This document shows positions 1-8,079 of a DNA stretch of 38,243 nucleotides, one piece after another (within the stretch, counting starts at the first letter, position 1; the number at the start of each line of letters is the position of its first letter). This stretch comes from Holophagaceae bacterium UBA1801 (GTDB taxonomy: Bacteria > Acidobacteriota > Holophagae > Holophagales > Holophagaceae), in the NCBI GenBank assembly GCA_002319925.1, contig DCFP01000005.1, positions 1 through 38,243 on the forward strand. The letters are read 5' to 3'. A program made the translations under genes and the position numbers. The notes under the pieces were generated by a model. It worked only from the letters and a program-made list of their open reading frames with translations, ran no database searches and was not told where the DNA came from.

Positions 1-18
1 CTCCAGCGGAGGCCATTT

Positions 19-228
19 CGCATGTGGGGATTGAATCACCGATGGCGGGCAGTTAGCGAAAGCGGAGAACGCATCCCATCGATCGCAGACCGCACTGCGG
101 TCTGCTCCGGCGCGCTCGTCACTGCGCTCCTCCCTTGCAGCGATGGGAGCCCTTGTTCGGAGCGTTCCGGCGAAGCCGGATTCGCGTGCCCAGCCAGCGG
201 TGCGGCGCGAAGCGAATCCCGACATGCG
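19..228. repeat. Inverted-end repeat element, copy 1 (MITE/REP-like)
   Basis: The left end CGCATGTGGGGATT (19-32) is the inverted complement, with one mismatch, of the right end AATCCCGACATGCG (215-228). The inverted similarity continues inward with an indel: CACCGATGGCGGGCA at 37-51 against the complement of TGCCCAGCCAGCGGTG at about 187-202. The core contains a perfect 10-bp inverted repeat around one base at 85-105 (GCAGACCGCA / TGCGGTCTGC). No convincing gene is present in 1-584; the open frames there are arginine-rich artefacts. Bases 1-18 match the linker 241-258 that precedes copy 2, so another copy may lie to the left of the window. Confidence 0.7.
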
Positions 229-233
229 GCTCC

Positions 234-258
234 AAATGGCCTCCAGCGGAGGCCATTT
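234..258. repeat. Perfect palindrome linking the two repeat copies
   Basis: AAATGGCCTCC (234-244) and GGAGGCCATTT (248-258) are perfect inverted complements around the 3-base loop AGC. Together with the flanking element ends (215-228 and 259-272) the junction could fold into one long hairpin of about 58 bases with a one-sided bulge GCTCC. No T-tract follows, so it is not a standard terminator. Confidence 0.75.
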
Positions 259-496
259 CGCATGTGGGGATTGAATCACCGATGGCGGGCAGGCTGACTC
301 GGCCGCGGCGGCGGACCGCCCCGGCCCTCGCCCCTCCGGGGCCGAATCGCCTTCGCCGATTTGGTCCTATTCTCCCTCCGCTGCGCTTCGGTCGAATGGT
401 GGAAAAGCGGAGCGAGCACTGCTCGCGTAGCGGTCCGGCGCAGCCGGATTTCCGTGCCCAGCCAGCGGTGCGGCGCGAAGCGAATACCGACATGCG
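259..496. repeat. Inverted-end repeat element, copy 2 (MITE/REP-like)
   Basis: Bases 241-292 are identical to 1-52, and 434-502 match 166-234 with four mismatches, so this is a second copy in the same orientation. Its ends are 259-272 and 483-496. The core (about 293-433) differs from that of copy 1 and carries its own perfect inverted repeat GCGAGCA-C-TGCTCGC at 412-426. Ends conserved, cores divergent: this is what is expected of a short non-autonomous mobile or REP-type element. No transposase is encoded here. The mobile nature is inference. Confidence 0.7.
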
Positions 497-584
497 GCTC
501 CAGGAACGCGCATCGGCAACCATTCCGTTTCTTGGATCAATCACGACTTGTTAGAGTGAACGAGCCACCGCTGATGGATATTGG

Positions 585-2261
585 ATGTCCTCACCTCCAC
601 AGAATCACACTCGATCGAACCCGTCCATGCTGCGCTCAGCGAGTCTCGTGGGGCTGATGACGCTCTTCTCCCGCATCGCTGGCATGTTCCAGACGATCGT
701 GCTCGCGCACTACCTGGGTGCAGGCGCGGTGGCGGATGCTTGGTTCGTTGCCTTCCGCCTGCCGAACCTCCTGCGCCGGTTCACGGCGGAAGGCACCATG
801 ACCGTAGCCTTCCTGCCCACGATCAGCGAGACCGAAGCGACCCAAGGAGAAGAAGCCGCGAAGGACCTGGTCGCGAAATTCCTTGGCACCTTGGCGCTCT
901 TCATGTTGGTCCTTTGCACCTTGGGTGTGCTGGCCATGGGTTTCGTGGCTGGCCTTCAGAATCTTGGCCGCCTCGCACCGGACCTGCGCTGGTATCAGCA
1001 ACTACCCGTCTTGATTGAAATCCTCCGGGGTGTTCGTCCCACCCCACCGGATCTGGCGCTGACCACGATGCTCGCGCGCTGGATGTTCCCCTATCTGGGA
1101 CTCGTGAGCCTGACGGCGGGACTGACGGCGGTGCTCAACCTCAAAGGCCGTTTCGGGCTTCCTGCATCCGTCTCCACGTTCTGGAACATCGCCTTCATCG
1201 CCGTCGTGGTCGGGGCCATGAAGTTGGGGCCCCTCTCCTGGCGGGAACCTGGACGCACGGCGCTGATCTGCTCCATCGCCGTGATCATCGGTGGCTTGGT
1301 GCAGCTATTCATCCTTTGGCCCAGTTTCCACCGGCTGGGATACCACCTTCGCTGGGGCTTGCACTTCGGCCATGCGGGCGTGAAGACGGCCTTGAAGCGG
1401 ATGGTCCCTGGACTCTTCGGCGCGGGCATCCAGCCCATCAATGTCTTCATCTCCACCATCCTTGCGTCCCAGTTGGCGGAGGGAGCTCAGACCGTGCTGT
1501 TCCAGTCCAACATGATGGGCGAATTGATTCTCGGCCTTTTCGCCATGAGCATCGCCACCGTGAGCCTGCCCGCGATGAGCCGGCAGGTGGATGCGGGGGA
1601 CCTGGACGGACTGCGCGGTTCCCTCGCGTCGGCCATCCGGGGCACGGCGGTGCTGGCGATTCCTGGCAGTGTCGGAATGGCAATCTTGGCCCAACCGATC
1701 ATCGCGATCATCATGCGAACGGGACGGTTCGACGACAAGGCCGTGCAATGGACCGCGACCACCCTTGGCTTCCAGGCAGTGGGGCTTCTGTTCATCGCCA
1801 CAGGGCGGATCACGGCCCAGAGTCTCTATGCCCTGAAGGATTACCGGACACCAGCCTACGCAGCCCTGGCGAGCATGATCACCAACATCATCCTTTCGAT
1901 CCTGTTGATGGGCCCCCTGAACACGGGCGGCATCGCTTTGGCCAATGGCTTCGCCAGCATGTTGAGTCTCGGGATCATGATCTGGAGCCTCCATAAAAGG
2001 CTGGGGCAATTGCCATATCGTAGGATTGGGACGGGTTGGCTCCTGATGGGGACAAGTTCCGCACTGATGGGTCTGCTGGCTTTCCTAGGCGGAAAGGCTA
2101 TAGGGCTGTTCGACCTCCATGGCCGCCTAGGGATCGGCGTACGGCTATTCCCTCTCATCGCCATATGCACAGGGATCTATTTCAGTCTGATCTTCATTCT
2201 CAAAGTGGATGAAGCCAAGAACCTGATGGCACTGGTCAAGCGCAAATTGGGCTCCCGCTGA
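585..2261 (+). CDS. murJ: Lipid II flippase MurJ (MviN family)
   Basis: A 558-residue polytopic membrane protein of the MOP superfamily, expected to flip the peptidoglycan precursor lipid II across the inner membrane. The N-terminal signature is clear: SLVGLMTLFSRIAGMFQ near residues 19-35, followed by FRLPNLLRRFTAEGTMTVAFLP near 57-78, the usual MurJ helix 1-2 region. The length fits a 14-helix MurJ. Residues 1-14 are polar, and ATG 627 (M15) is an alternative start that begins nearer the conserved region; no strong ribosome site separates the two. The gene follows the repeat tract and converges on the cupredoxin gene with a 21-base gap. The family call is secure; only the start is uncertain. 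Confidence 0.95.
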   Translation: MSSPPQNHTRSNPSMLRSASLVGLMTLFSRIAGMFQTIVLAHYLGAGAVADAWFVAFRLPNLLRRFTAEGTMTVAFLPTISETEATQGEEAAKDLVAKFLGTLALFMLVLCTLGVLAMGFVAGLQNLGRLAPDLRWYQQLPVLIEILRGVRPTPPDLALTTMLARWMFPYLGLVSLTAGLTAVLNLKGRFGLPASVSTFWNIAFIAVVVGAMKLGPLSWREPGRTALICSIAVIIGGLVQLFILWPSFHRLGYHLRWGLHFGHAGVKTALKRMVPGLFGAGIQPINVFISTILASQLAEGAQTVLFQSNMMGELILGLFAMSIATVSLPAMSRQVDAGDLDGLRGSLASAIRGTAVLAIPGSVGMAILAQPIIAIIMRTGRFDDKAVQWTATTLGFQAVGLLFIATGRITAQSLYALKDYRTPAYAALASMITNIILSILLMGPLNTGGIALANGFASMLSLGIMIWSLHKRLGQLPYRRIGTGWLLMGTSSALMGLLAFLGGKAIGLFDLHGRLGIGVRLFPLIAICTGIYFSLIFILKVDEAKNLMALVKRKLGSR

Positions 2262-2282
2262 GGGAAGTCCCCATGCTCTCCG

Positions 2283-2645
2283 TCACTCCACGACGAACTT
2301 CATCTTCATTCCGAAGTGGCCCGAGCCGCAGAACTTGTTGCAGTAGGCCGTGAAGGTGCCTGCCGTCTCGGGGGTGATCGTCACCTTCGTTTCCTGACCT
2401 GGGCTGATCAGCGCCTCGAGGTTGAGGTCCTTGCACTTCAAGCCGTGGGCCGTATCCTCCGAGGTCAGGATCAAGGTCACCGCCTGACCTTTCTTAAGGT
2501 GCACCTCGCTGGGCGTGTACTGGAATTTCTTCGCGACGATGCGGACTTCCTGGGCTGCCGCGTCCTGAGCTTGGACGCGAGGCAGGGACGAGAACGCCAT
2601 TACGACGAGTGCTGGCACGACAAAGGCTGATCGGAATTTGTTCAT
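2283..2645 (-). CDS. Secreted cupredoxin with a CuA-type copper motif
   Basis: A 120-residue exported protein. Residues 1-27 form a signal peptide (MNKFRSAFVV..., cleavage near VQAQ). The rest is one cupredoxin fold ending in C102-x3-C106-x3-H110-x2-M113, with H67 (TAHGL) as the upstream histidine. This spacing is that of the binuclear CuA site in cytochrome oxidase subunit II; the residue two after the first Cys, Glu in oxidases, is Lys here. The start ATG 2645 was chosen because GGAGG lies about 8 bases upstream; a longer open frame to 2711 has no such site. No transmembrane hairpin or oxidase subunit is nearby, so it is likely a free periplasmic electron carrier or copper-handling protein. 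Nitrous oxide reductase-type CuA domains are the alternative relatives. Confidence 0.85.
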   Translation of the reverse strand: MNKFRSAFVVPALVVMAFSSLPRVQAQDAAAQEVRIVAKKFQYTPSEVHLKKGQAVTLILTSEDTAHGLKCKDLNLEALISPGQETKVTITPETAGTFTAYCNKFCGSGHFGMKMKFVVE

Positions 2646-2786
2646 GTGGGAGCCCTCCGGAGGTGGTTGGCTTGTCGTTCGGGCTTCCGAAATGAAGCCA
2701 GAAGTTGTCAATTCGAGAACTTGGATGAAGCCCGGGAAATGGGAGTTACAACTTCATATCACATTCATGCCCAGGGCCGATAGGAG

Positions 2787-4169
2787 CTACTGGAGCTGCC
2801 CCTTGCGCTTTCCGTCCAGCCACTGCAGATCGACCTCCGCACCGGGAGGGAGGGTCCGGGCGGAAACGACAGGCTTGCCGTGGATGTCCTGCACCAGCGC
2901 GAAGCCACGCTGGAGCGGCCCCTTTGGATCCATGCCGTTTAGCCGGGCTTCGATGACCTCCAGTCGCCGTCCGCGATCGGCCAGGAGCCGGTTCACGGCC
3001 GGCACGAGGCGTTGTTGAGCTTGGTGCACGCGCGGCAGATCCGTTTCTCCGGTTGCGCCGGGGCCTGCGTGCAACAAACGCTGGCGAAGCAAGGCCAGCC
3101 GGCCCTGGGCCTGGTCCAGGCGCCGCTGAGGGTGGGACAGGTGCAGGCGTTGGGCGAGCGTGCTGAGACGGCGTTCGGACTCGCGGCCTGGTGCACACCG
3201 GGACAGGCGATGGCGCAAACCCTCCAGGCGCTGGGCGGAGTGGGCGAGCCGCTCCGGCACACTGCGCATGCCCGTGCTGTCCGTGAGCAGATTCAAGGTG
3301 GACTCGAGGCCACGAAGGCGCCACTGCATGCGCGCCACGAGGGCCTCCGTGCGGCGTCGCACCTCGGCCAGTAGTTGCTGCCGGTCGGGCGTCACCAATT
3401 CCGCGGCCTGACTGGGCGTGGCCGCCCGGCGATCCGCCGCCAGGTCCACCAGCGTCGTATCGATCTCGTGGCCCACGCCGGTGACGATGGGCAGCCGGCA
3501 TTCCGCCACGGCCCGCACCAGCTGCGGATCATTGAAGCCCCAGAGATCCTCCAGACTGCCGCCACCCCGCACCAGGAGCAGCACGTCGCATTTCCAGAAC
3601 GCGTCCTGGATCTCCTGGAGCGCCAGCAGATTCTCGGGAACGCAGCGCTCACCCTGGGCGGCGGCGGGATAGACCAGCACATCGATTCCCGGCGCCCGGC
3701 GCTGGGTCACTTCCAGCACGTCGCGCAGTGCGGCGCCACCCAACGCCGCCACCACCCCGATGCGTTCCGGGAATTTCGGCAGCGCCCGTTTGGGTCGATC
3801 AAAGATGCCTTCGGCGCGCAGTTCTGCTTCCAGTTGCCGGAGCCGGGCCTGGAGATCGCCCACACCCGCCAGCTCGCAGTGGGTGACGGCCAGCGTGAGG
3901 CTTCCGCCTGCGACGTACAAATTCAGACTGCCCGTTACGACCACGCGCTCGCCGTTCTTTGGCGCATGCCCGATCAGCCGCTGTTGCCCGGCCCACACCG
4001 CACAGGAAAGGGCAGCCCCTTCCTCCTTCAGGGTGAAGTACCAATGTTTGCCCGATCCGCGAAAATTCGAGACCTCGCCCACCACGCACACCGCCGCGAA
4101 GGGCGGTTCGATCCTCGCCTTGATCTGCTCCAGCAGGCGCTTGACGGAAAGGGGCGCCGCTCCGTTCAT
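2787..4169 (-). CDS. xseA: Exodeoxyribonuclease VII large subunit
   Basis: A 460-residue protein, the catalytic large subunit of exonuclease VII, which degrades single-stranded DNA in both directions. An N-terminal OB-fold spans about residues 8-105 (VGEVSNFRGSGKHWYFTLKE). The central exonuclease_VII domain has PERIGVVAALGGAALRDVL, LLVRGGGSLEDLWGFND and the hallmark PIVTGVGHEIDTTLVDLAADRRAATPSQAA. A long helical C-terminal part rich in Arg and Gln follows, as is normal for XseA. No xseB small-subunit gene is visible within the window, so the partner must be elsewhere. It is divergent from the beta-propeller gene across about 199 bases, and 141 bases upstream of the cupredoxin gene on the same strand. 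Confidence 0.95.
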   Translation of the reverse strand: MNGAAPLSVKRLLEQIKARIEPPFAAVCVVGEVSNFRGSGKHWYFTLKEEGAALSCAVWAGQQRLIGHAPKNGERVVVTGSLNLYVAGGSLTLAVTHCELAGVGDLQARLRQLEAELRAEGIFDRPKRALPKFPERIGVVAALGGAALRDVLEVTQRRAPGIDVLVYPAAAQGERCVPENLLALQEIQDAFWKCDVLLLVRGGGSLEDLWGFNDPQLVRAVAECRLPIVTGVGHEIDTTLVDLAADRRAATPSQAAELVTPDRQQLLAEVRRRTEALVARMQWRLRGLESTLNLLTDSTGMRSVPERLAHSAQRLEGLRHRLSRCAPGRESERRLSTLAQRLHLSHPQRRLDQAQGRLALLRQRLLHAGPGATGETDLPRVHQAQQRLVPAVNRLLADRGRRLEVIEARLNGMDPKGPLQRGFALVQDIHGKPVVSARTLPPGAEVDLQWLDGKRKGQLQ

Positions 4170-4368
4170 GACATCACCCGGACCGGACCCATCCAGGTTT
4201 TCCTGCCCTCACGGAGGAGGCTGGTGCGGGGCGATGGCGTGTCCATGGCTCCAGCCTACACGTTTCACGGCAGACCCGCTCCCGGTGGACGGCATTTGTG
4301 CGAAAACCCTCCGAGGCCACACTCATTCCATTCTGTACAATGGCCGTGCTGGCCTCTTGAGGAAATCC

Positions 4369-5472
4369 ATGGCACGAAGGCACCTGCTCCGCAGGCTTGA
4401 GCGATATCTGCGCCACGTCCTGCGGCTGCCGGATCAGGTGGAAGAGCTGGCCAGGAAGGTGGAAACCTGCGAACTAACCCTTCCTCTGTTGAGCCGTGCG
4501 GACGAGCTGGCCGGTGTGGCCAGGAAGTTGGACGCAGGCATGGAGTCCCTTGGGCTGATCGAAGAGGTGAGTCTGCTCGGCCTACCCGTGCTGGCTGAAC
4601 ACCCGGAAGCGTTCCGGTGCCAATTGACGGCAGACAGCCCTTTTCCCCTCTTCAATCCCTCCATCATCCAGAGGGACGACGGAGGCTTCTATTGTCTCGC
4701 CCGATCCTCCAGCCTCGTGAATGACGCGGAATGGGACTATCGCTGCGAACAGGGTGAGCACGCCACCACCAACTACGCCTTTCTCTTGGACAAGGAACTG
4801 CGGGTCGAGGCGTGCGAGGTTCTGGATGACAGGGCTCTCGAGGAGCTGGAGACCTGGATCAAGTGCGGACTGGAGGACTGCCGCCTCTTCCGCTTCCAAG
4901 GGGAGATCCGGGGGATCGGGTCGGTCGCGTACGTCAAGGCAGGGGAATACCTGGTCCGTCAGGTCGTATTCCGGCTGCAGGGCATTCGAATCGAGGATCC
5001 TTGCTATGGTCCTTCCCTCAACCGGCTCGAAAAGAACTGGGTTCCGATCGAAGACGAGGATGCAATCCGGATCCTCTATCGACTGAATCCCCCAGCGGAA
5101 CTGGTGCTGAAGGACGGAGTCCTGGCGTGGGTTTCCGGGCTGCCGCCGGAACATCAGGACTGGAACCTGCGAGGCGGTACGCCGCTGGTCAGATTCGGAA
5201 AGCACTATCTGGGGATCGCGCACTCGCGCCAGCTGCGGATCGGCCGGCGCATGTACTACCTGCATTGCTTCGTGGTGTTCGATCGATCCATGCGCCATGT
5301 GGAAACGAGCCAGTTCTTTTTCCTCCGGCGCCGCGGTCTCGAGTTCGCGTGCGGCCTTCAACTGTCCGATGGCCAGGCCTATATCTCCTATGGCGTGGCG
5401 GATCGCGCGGCTGAAATCCTGCGTATCCCCGTGAAGGCGATCATGAAATACCTGGTGGCGGACTCCTATTGA
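4369..5472 (+). CDS. GH130-like five-bladed beta-propeller protein with coiled-coil N-terminus
   Basis: A 367-residue protein. Residues 1-70 are helical and probably coiled coil (LERYLRHVLRLPDQVEELARK). Residues about 90-355 carry motifs seen in GH130-like beta-propellers: FNPSII (95-100), an EDxRLF-type motif GLEDCRLF (167-174), EKNWVP (221-226), RGGTP (268-272), EFACGL (325-330) and YGVADRAAEIL (341-351). GH130 enzymes are mannoside phosphorylases or beta-mannosidases; others in the clan sit with glycosyltransferases. The expected reaction is therefore glycan-related, but no substrate can be named. ATG 4369 was chosen because GAGGA precedes it by about 6 bases; the open frame extends upstream to 3760 only as antisense of xseA. 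No signal peptide, so probably cytoplasmic. No glycosyltransferase adjoins it. Confidence 0.65.
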   Translation: MARRHLLRRLERYLRHVLRLPDQVEELARKVETCELTLPLLSRADELAGVARKLDAGMESLGLIEEVSLLGLPVLAEHPEAFRCQLTADSPFPLFNPSIIQRDDGGFYCLARSSSLVNDAEWDYRCEQGEHATTNYAFLLDKELRVEACEVLDDRALEELETWIKCGLEDCRLFRFQGEIRGIGSVAYVKAGEYLVRQVVFRLQGIRIEDPCYGPSLNRLEKNWVPIEDEDAIRILYRLNPPAELVLKDGVLAWVSGLPPEHQDWNLRGGTPLVRFGKHYLGIAHSRQLRIGRRMYYLHCFVVFDRSMRHVETSQFFFLRRRGLEFACGLQLSDGQAYISYGVADRAAEILRIPVKAIMKYLVADSY

Positions 5473-5540
5473 CCACGACAGCCAGGGCCCGACCTGTCAC
5501 CTCCTTGCCGGTCCGGCCCCCATTCCTCTATCGTTCTAGA

Positions 5541-6494
5541 ATGCCTTCCGATGCCACGATCAGCGATCCCCGCCGCGCGGAGTACGCCAAGCGCTTTAAT
5601 CGCGTGCTGGACTATATCCAGGCTCATCTCGCAGAGCCCCTGGAGCTGGAGACCCTGGCCGAGGTGGCGTGCTTCTCTCCCTACCACTTCCACCGGCTCT
5701 TCCACGGCTGGATGGGCGAGACGCTCCACGATTTCATCTTCCGCCTGAGAGTGGAGCGGGCCGCTTCGCAGCTGATCTATAGCCCGCGCAAGAGCATCAC
5801 GGAGATCGCCTACGACTGCGGCTTCTCGTCATCGTCGACCTTCGCGCGGGCCTTCAAAGCCTTTCACAGCGTATCGGCCAGCGAGTGGCGCCAGAATCGC
5901 AAGATTCGCAAAACGGATCGCAAGGGTTGCGAAGCGGAACTCAAGGCTGACTCTGGATCCTGGAATGCGACCGACGGATTCGGTCCTTCCAAAGAGGTTT
6001 CCATGACGATGAACATCAATGTCGAAGTGAAACAGCTTCCGCCCATGCACGTGGCCTACCTTCGCCACGTGGGCCCCTTCCAGAACAATCCCGGCCTCTT
6101 CGAGCGGCTTTTCGGCCAGATCTGCAGCTGGGCCGGGCCCCGGGGACTGCTTGGCCCGGGCACGAAATTCCTGAGCGTTTACCACGACAATCCCGACGTG
6201 ACCGAAGCGCAGAAACTGCGGCTGGACGTGGCCGTCACGGTGCCCGTGGACACCAAGGTGGATGGCGAGATCGGCAAGCAGACCCTGCCGGGTGGCCTGT
6301 ACGCGGTGACACGGGTCCGCATCCGGCAGGATCAGTACGGCGAGGCTTGGGACGCCCTCATGGGGGGATGGTTCCCCAGCAGCGGCTACCAGCCGGATGA
6401 GCGTCCCTGCTTCGAGATCGCCTTGAATGATCCCAACAAGGATCCCGAGCACATGCACGAAGTGGAGATCTGCGAACCGGTCAAGCCGATGTAA
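5541..6494 (+). CDS. AraC-family regulator with GyrI-like ligand-binding domain
   Basis: A 317-residue transcription factor. Residues about 16-118 are an AraC-type double helix-turn-helix (LETLAEVACFSPYHFHRLF and ITEIAYDCGFSSSSTFARAFK). Residues about 160-315 match a GyrI-like/effector-binding domain (VEVKQLPPMHVAYLRHVGPF at its start; PDERPCFEIALND near the end), which binds small hydrophobic or cationic molecules in the Rob/BmrR type of regulator. A low-complexity linker of about 40 residues joins them. ATG 5541 was preferred to TTG 5469, whose extra 24 residues are Arg/Pro-rich and precede the conserved helix. The target is not evident; the gene is 68 bases downstream of the propeller gene on the same strand and could be co-transcribed. 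Confidence 0.9.
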   Translation: MPSDATISDPRRAEYAKRFNRVLDYIQAHLAEPLELETLAEVACFSPYHFHRLFHGWMGETLHDFIFRLRVERAASQLIYSPRKSITEIAYDCGFSSSSTFARAFKAFHSVSASEWRQNRKIRKTDRKGCEAELKADSGSWNATDGFGPSKEVSMTMNINVEVKQLPPMHVAYLRHVGPFQNNPGLFERLFGQICSWAGPRGLLGPGTKFLSVYHDNPDVTEAQKLRLDVAVTVPVDTKVDGEIGKQTLPGGLYAVTRVRIRQDQYGEAWDALMGGWFPSSGYQPDERPCFEIALNDPNKDPEHMHEVEICEPVKPM

Positions 6495-6496
6495 AA

Positions 6497-6662
6497 GCAG
6501 GGGTCAGTGGTCAGGGGGCAGGGGTCAGTTTGGATAGCGGATATTGGTCGCAATTCATTGGAGCGGGGAAATCCTAATGCCGTTCAGGACGATGCGATGG
6601 TTTGTGTGAAGAAACTATTTTCCGCTAGTTACTGACCACCGACCACTGACCACTGGCCACTC
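6497..6662. repeat. GGTCAG-type heptad arms in inverted orientation
   Basis: Bases 6497-6528 are made of variants of GGGGTCAG/TGGTCAG, and 6631-6662 of the complementary CTGACCAC/TGACCACT units. The arms point at each other across about 100 unremarkable bases. Similar G-rich units recur at 33674-33701 and 34446-34536. The right arm is read through by the decarboxylase gene, whose last residues (SGQWSVVSN) are encoded by it. Confidence 0.6.
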
Positions 6663-8079
6663 GCTGGTCCGCTTCGGTGCGCAGGGCCGTCCACAGCCCT
6701 TCCACGTGCCTGCGTTCCGTTGGTGTGGCACCAATGGAAATGCGGATGATCTGCTGGCCCTTCAGCACGGCGGGGGTGAGGTAGTAGTGCCCGCTTTCAT
6801 TGACGCGCGTGACGATGTCCTGGTTGTGGGTGGCCAGCGCCTTTTCGTCGCCCTTGATCTCCTCCGGCACGTGGCGGATGCAGAGGGTCTGGAGCGGCAC
6901 GGGGGCCAGGCGTTCCCATCCGGGTGTGGCATCCACTTGTTGCCGTAACCACTGGGCATTTTCGAGGTCGCGGCGGATCCGGGCCTGCAGACCTTCGACG
7001 CCGAGGTCCTTCAGGAGGAACCACAATTTAAGTGCGCGGAAGCGCCGGCCCAGGGGAATGCCCCAGTCCCGCAGGTTGCGCACCACGCCGTCCTGGGCCG
7101 TGCGCAGGTAGCTCGGATTCGTGCTCATGACGCGGATCAGGTGCTGGGGATCCTTCACGAAGTACGCGCTGCAATCGAAGCCCACGCCCATCCACTTGTG
7201 GGGATTCATCACCAGGGAGTCCACGGCCTCGATGCCCTTCCACATCCAGCGGCATTCGGGGAGCACCATGGCCGTGCCCGCCAGGGCCGCATCCACGTGC
7301 AGCCACAATCCGAACCCTTCGGCGATCTCCGCGATGCGCTGCAGGTTGTCCAGGGCCGTGGTGGCGGTGGTGCCCACGGCGGCCACCACCGCACAGGGCA
7401 CGCGGCCGCAGGCGAGATCGTTGCCGATGGCCGCTTCCAGGGAATCCACACGCATGGCGTGGTCGTCATCGGTCTCGATGAGCCGCAGGTGCTCCTTCCC
7501 GAATCCCGCGAGGAGGGCTGCCTTGGGCACCGAACTGTGGGCCTGGTCGGAGGCGTAGACGACGTAGGGTTCTTCCTCCCACTGCATGCCGCCCTGGTTC
7601 TGGCAGAAGGCCGTGCTGCGCTCCCGCGCGCAGAGCAGGGCGCAGAAGGTGGAAGAGGACGCAGAGTCCTGGATGACGCCCGAGAAGGTTTCGGGCAGAC
7701 CCAGCATCTGGCGGAGCCATTCCATGACCACATCCTCCACTTCCGTGGCGGCGGGGCTGGTCTGCCAGCTCATCCCCTGGGCACCGAGACCCGCACAGGC
7801 GATGTCGCCCAGCACTGCGGACAGGTCCGAGTTGCTGGGGAAGTAGGCGAAGAAGCCGGGATGGTTCCAGTGGGTGATGCCGGGCATGACGATGCGGTCT
7901 AGTTCCTGGACGATGTCGTCCAGTCCCTCGCCGCGAATCGGTGCCTCCGCCGGAAGCTGTTGGGCGATGTCGCCCGGGGACACGGGGCTCATGACCGGCA
8001 GCGTTTCCATGCGATCACGGTACGAGGCGATCCACTCGATGAGTTCATGGCCCACACGCCGGAATTCGTCGCTGTTCAT
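6625..8079 (-). CDS. PLP-dependent group II decarboxylase (aromatic-L-amino-acid decarboxylase family)
   Basis: A 484-residue cytoplasmic enzyme of the PLP group II decarboxylases (AADC/tyrosine/tryptophan decarboxylase family), producing amines plus CO2. Visible signatures: HWNHPGFFAYFPS (70-82), the ring-stacking His181 in SDQAHSS, D263 in HVDAALAG for the pyridine nitrogen, and the Schiff-base Lys295 in NPHKWMG. The start codon overlaps the stop of the upstream GNAT-like gene by 4 bases (ATGA), so translation is probably coupled. The C-terminal tail SGQWSVVSN is encoded by the heptad repeat arm and is unlikely to be part of the ancestral protein. The substrate (Trp, Tyr, Phe or Dopa) cannot be read from the sequence alone. 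Confidence 0.93.
   Translation of the reverse strand: MNSDEFRRVGHELIEWIASYRDRMETLPVMSPVSPGDIAQQLPAEAPIRGEGLDDIVQELDRIVMPGITHWNHPGFFAYFPSNSDLSAVLGDIACAGLGAQGMSWQTSPAATEVEDVVMEWLRQMLGLPETFSGVIQDSASSSTFCALLCARERSTAFCQNQGGMQWEEEPYVVYASDQAHSSVPKAALLAGFGKEHLRLIETDDDHAMRVDSLEAAIGNDLACGRVPCAVVAAVGTTATTALDNLQRIAEIAEGFGLWLHVDAALAGTAMVLPECRWMWKGIEAVDSLVMNPHKWMGVGFDCSAYFVKDPQHLIRVMSTNPSYLRTAQDGVVRNLRDWGIPLGRRFRALKLWFLLKDLGVEGLQARIRRDLENAQWLRQQVDATPGWERLAPVPLQTLCIRHVPEEIKGDEKALATHNQDIVTRVNESGHYYLTPAVLKGQQIIRISIGATPTERRHVEGLWTALRTEADQRVASGQWSVVSN

Noticed and set aside
119..554. Open frames of about 140 codons on both strands in the left repeat region
   Set aside because: They are arginine-rich, lack ribosome sites, and run through the repeat ends; repeated DNA explains them.
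1..560. CRISPR array
   Set aside because: The repeated blocks are 50-70 bases long and 240 bases apart with inverted ends, not short direct repeats with uniform spacers, and no cas gene is nearby.
2700..2720. TTGACA on the minus strand upstream of the cupredoxin gene, as a -35 box
   Set aside because: No acceptable -10 sequence lies 16-18 bases downstream of it.
4336..4341. TACAAT as a -10 box for the propeller gene
   Set aside because: No matching -35 sequence at the right distance; it may still be part of a weak promoter, but the evidence is too thin to list.
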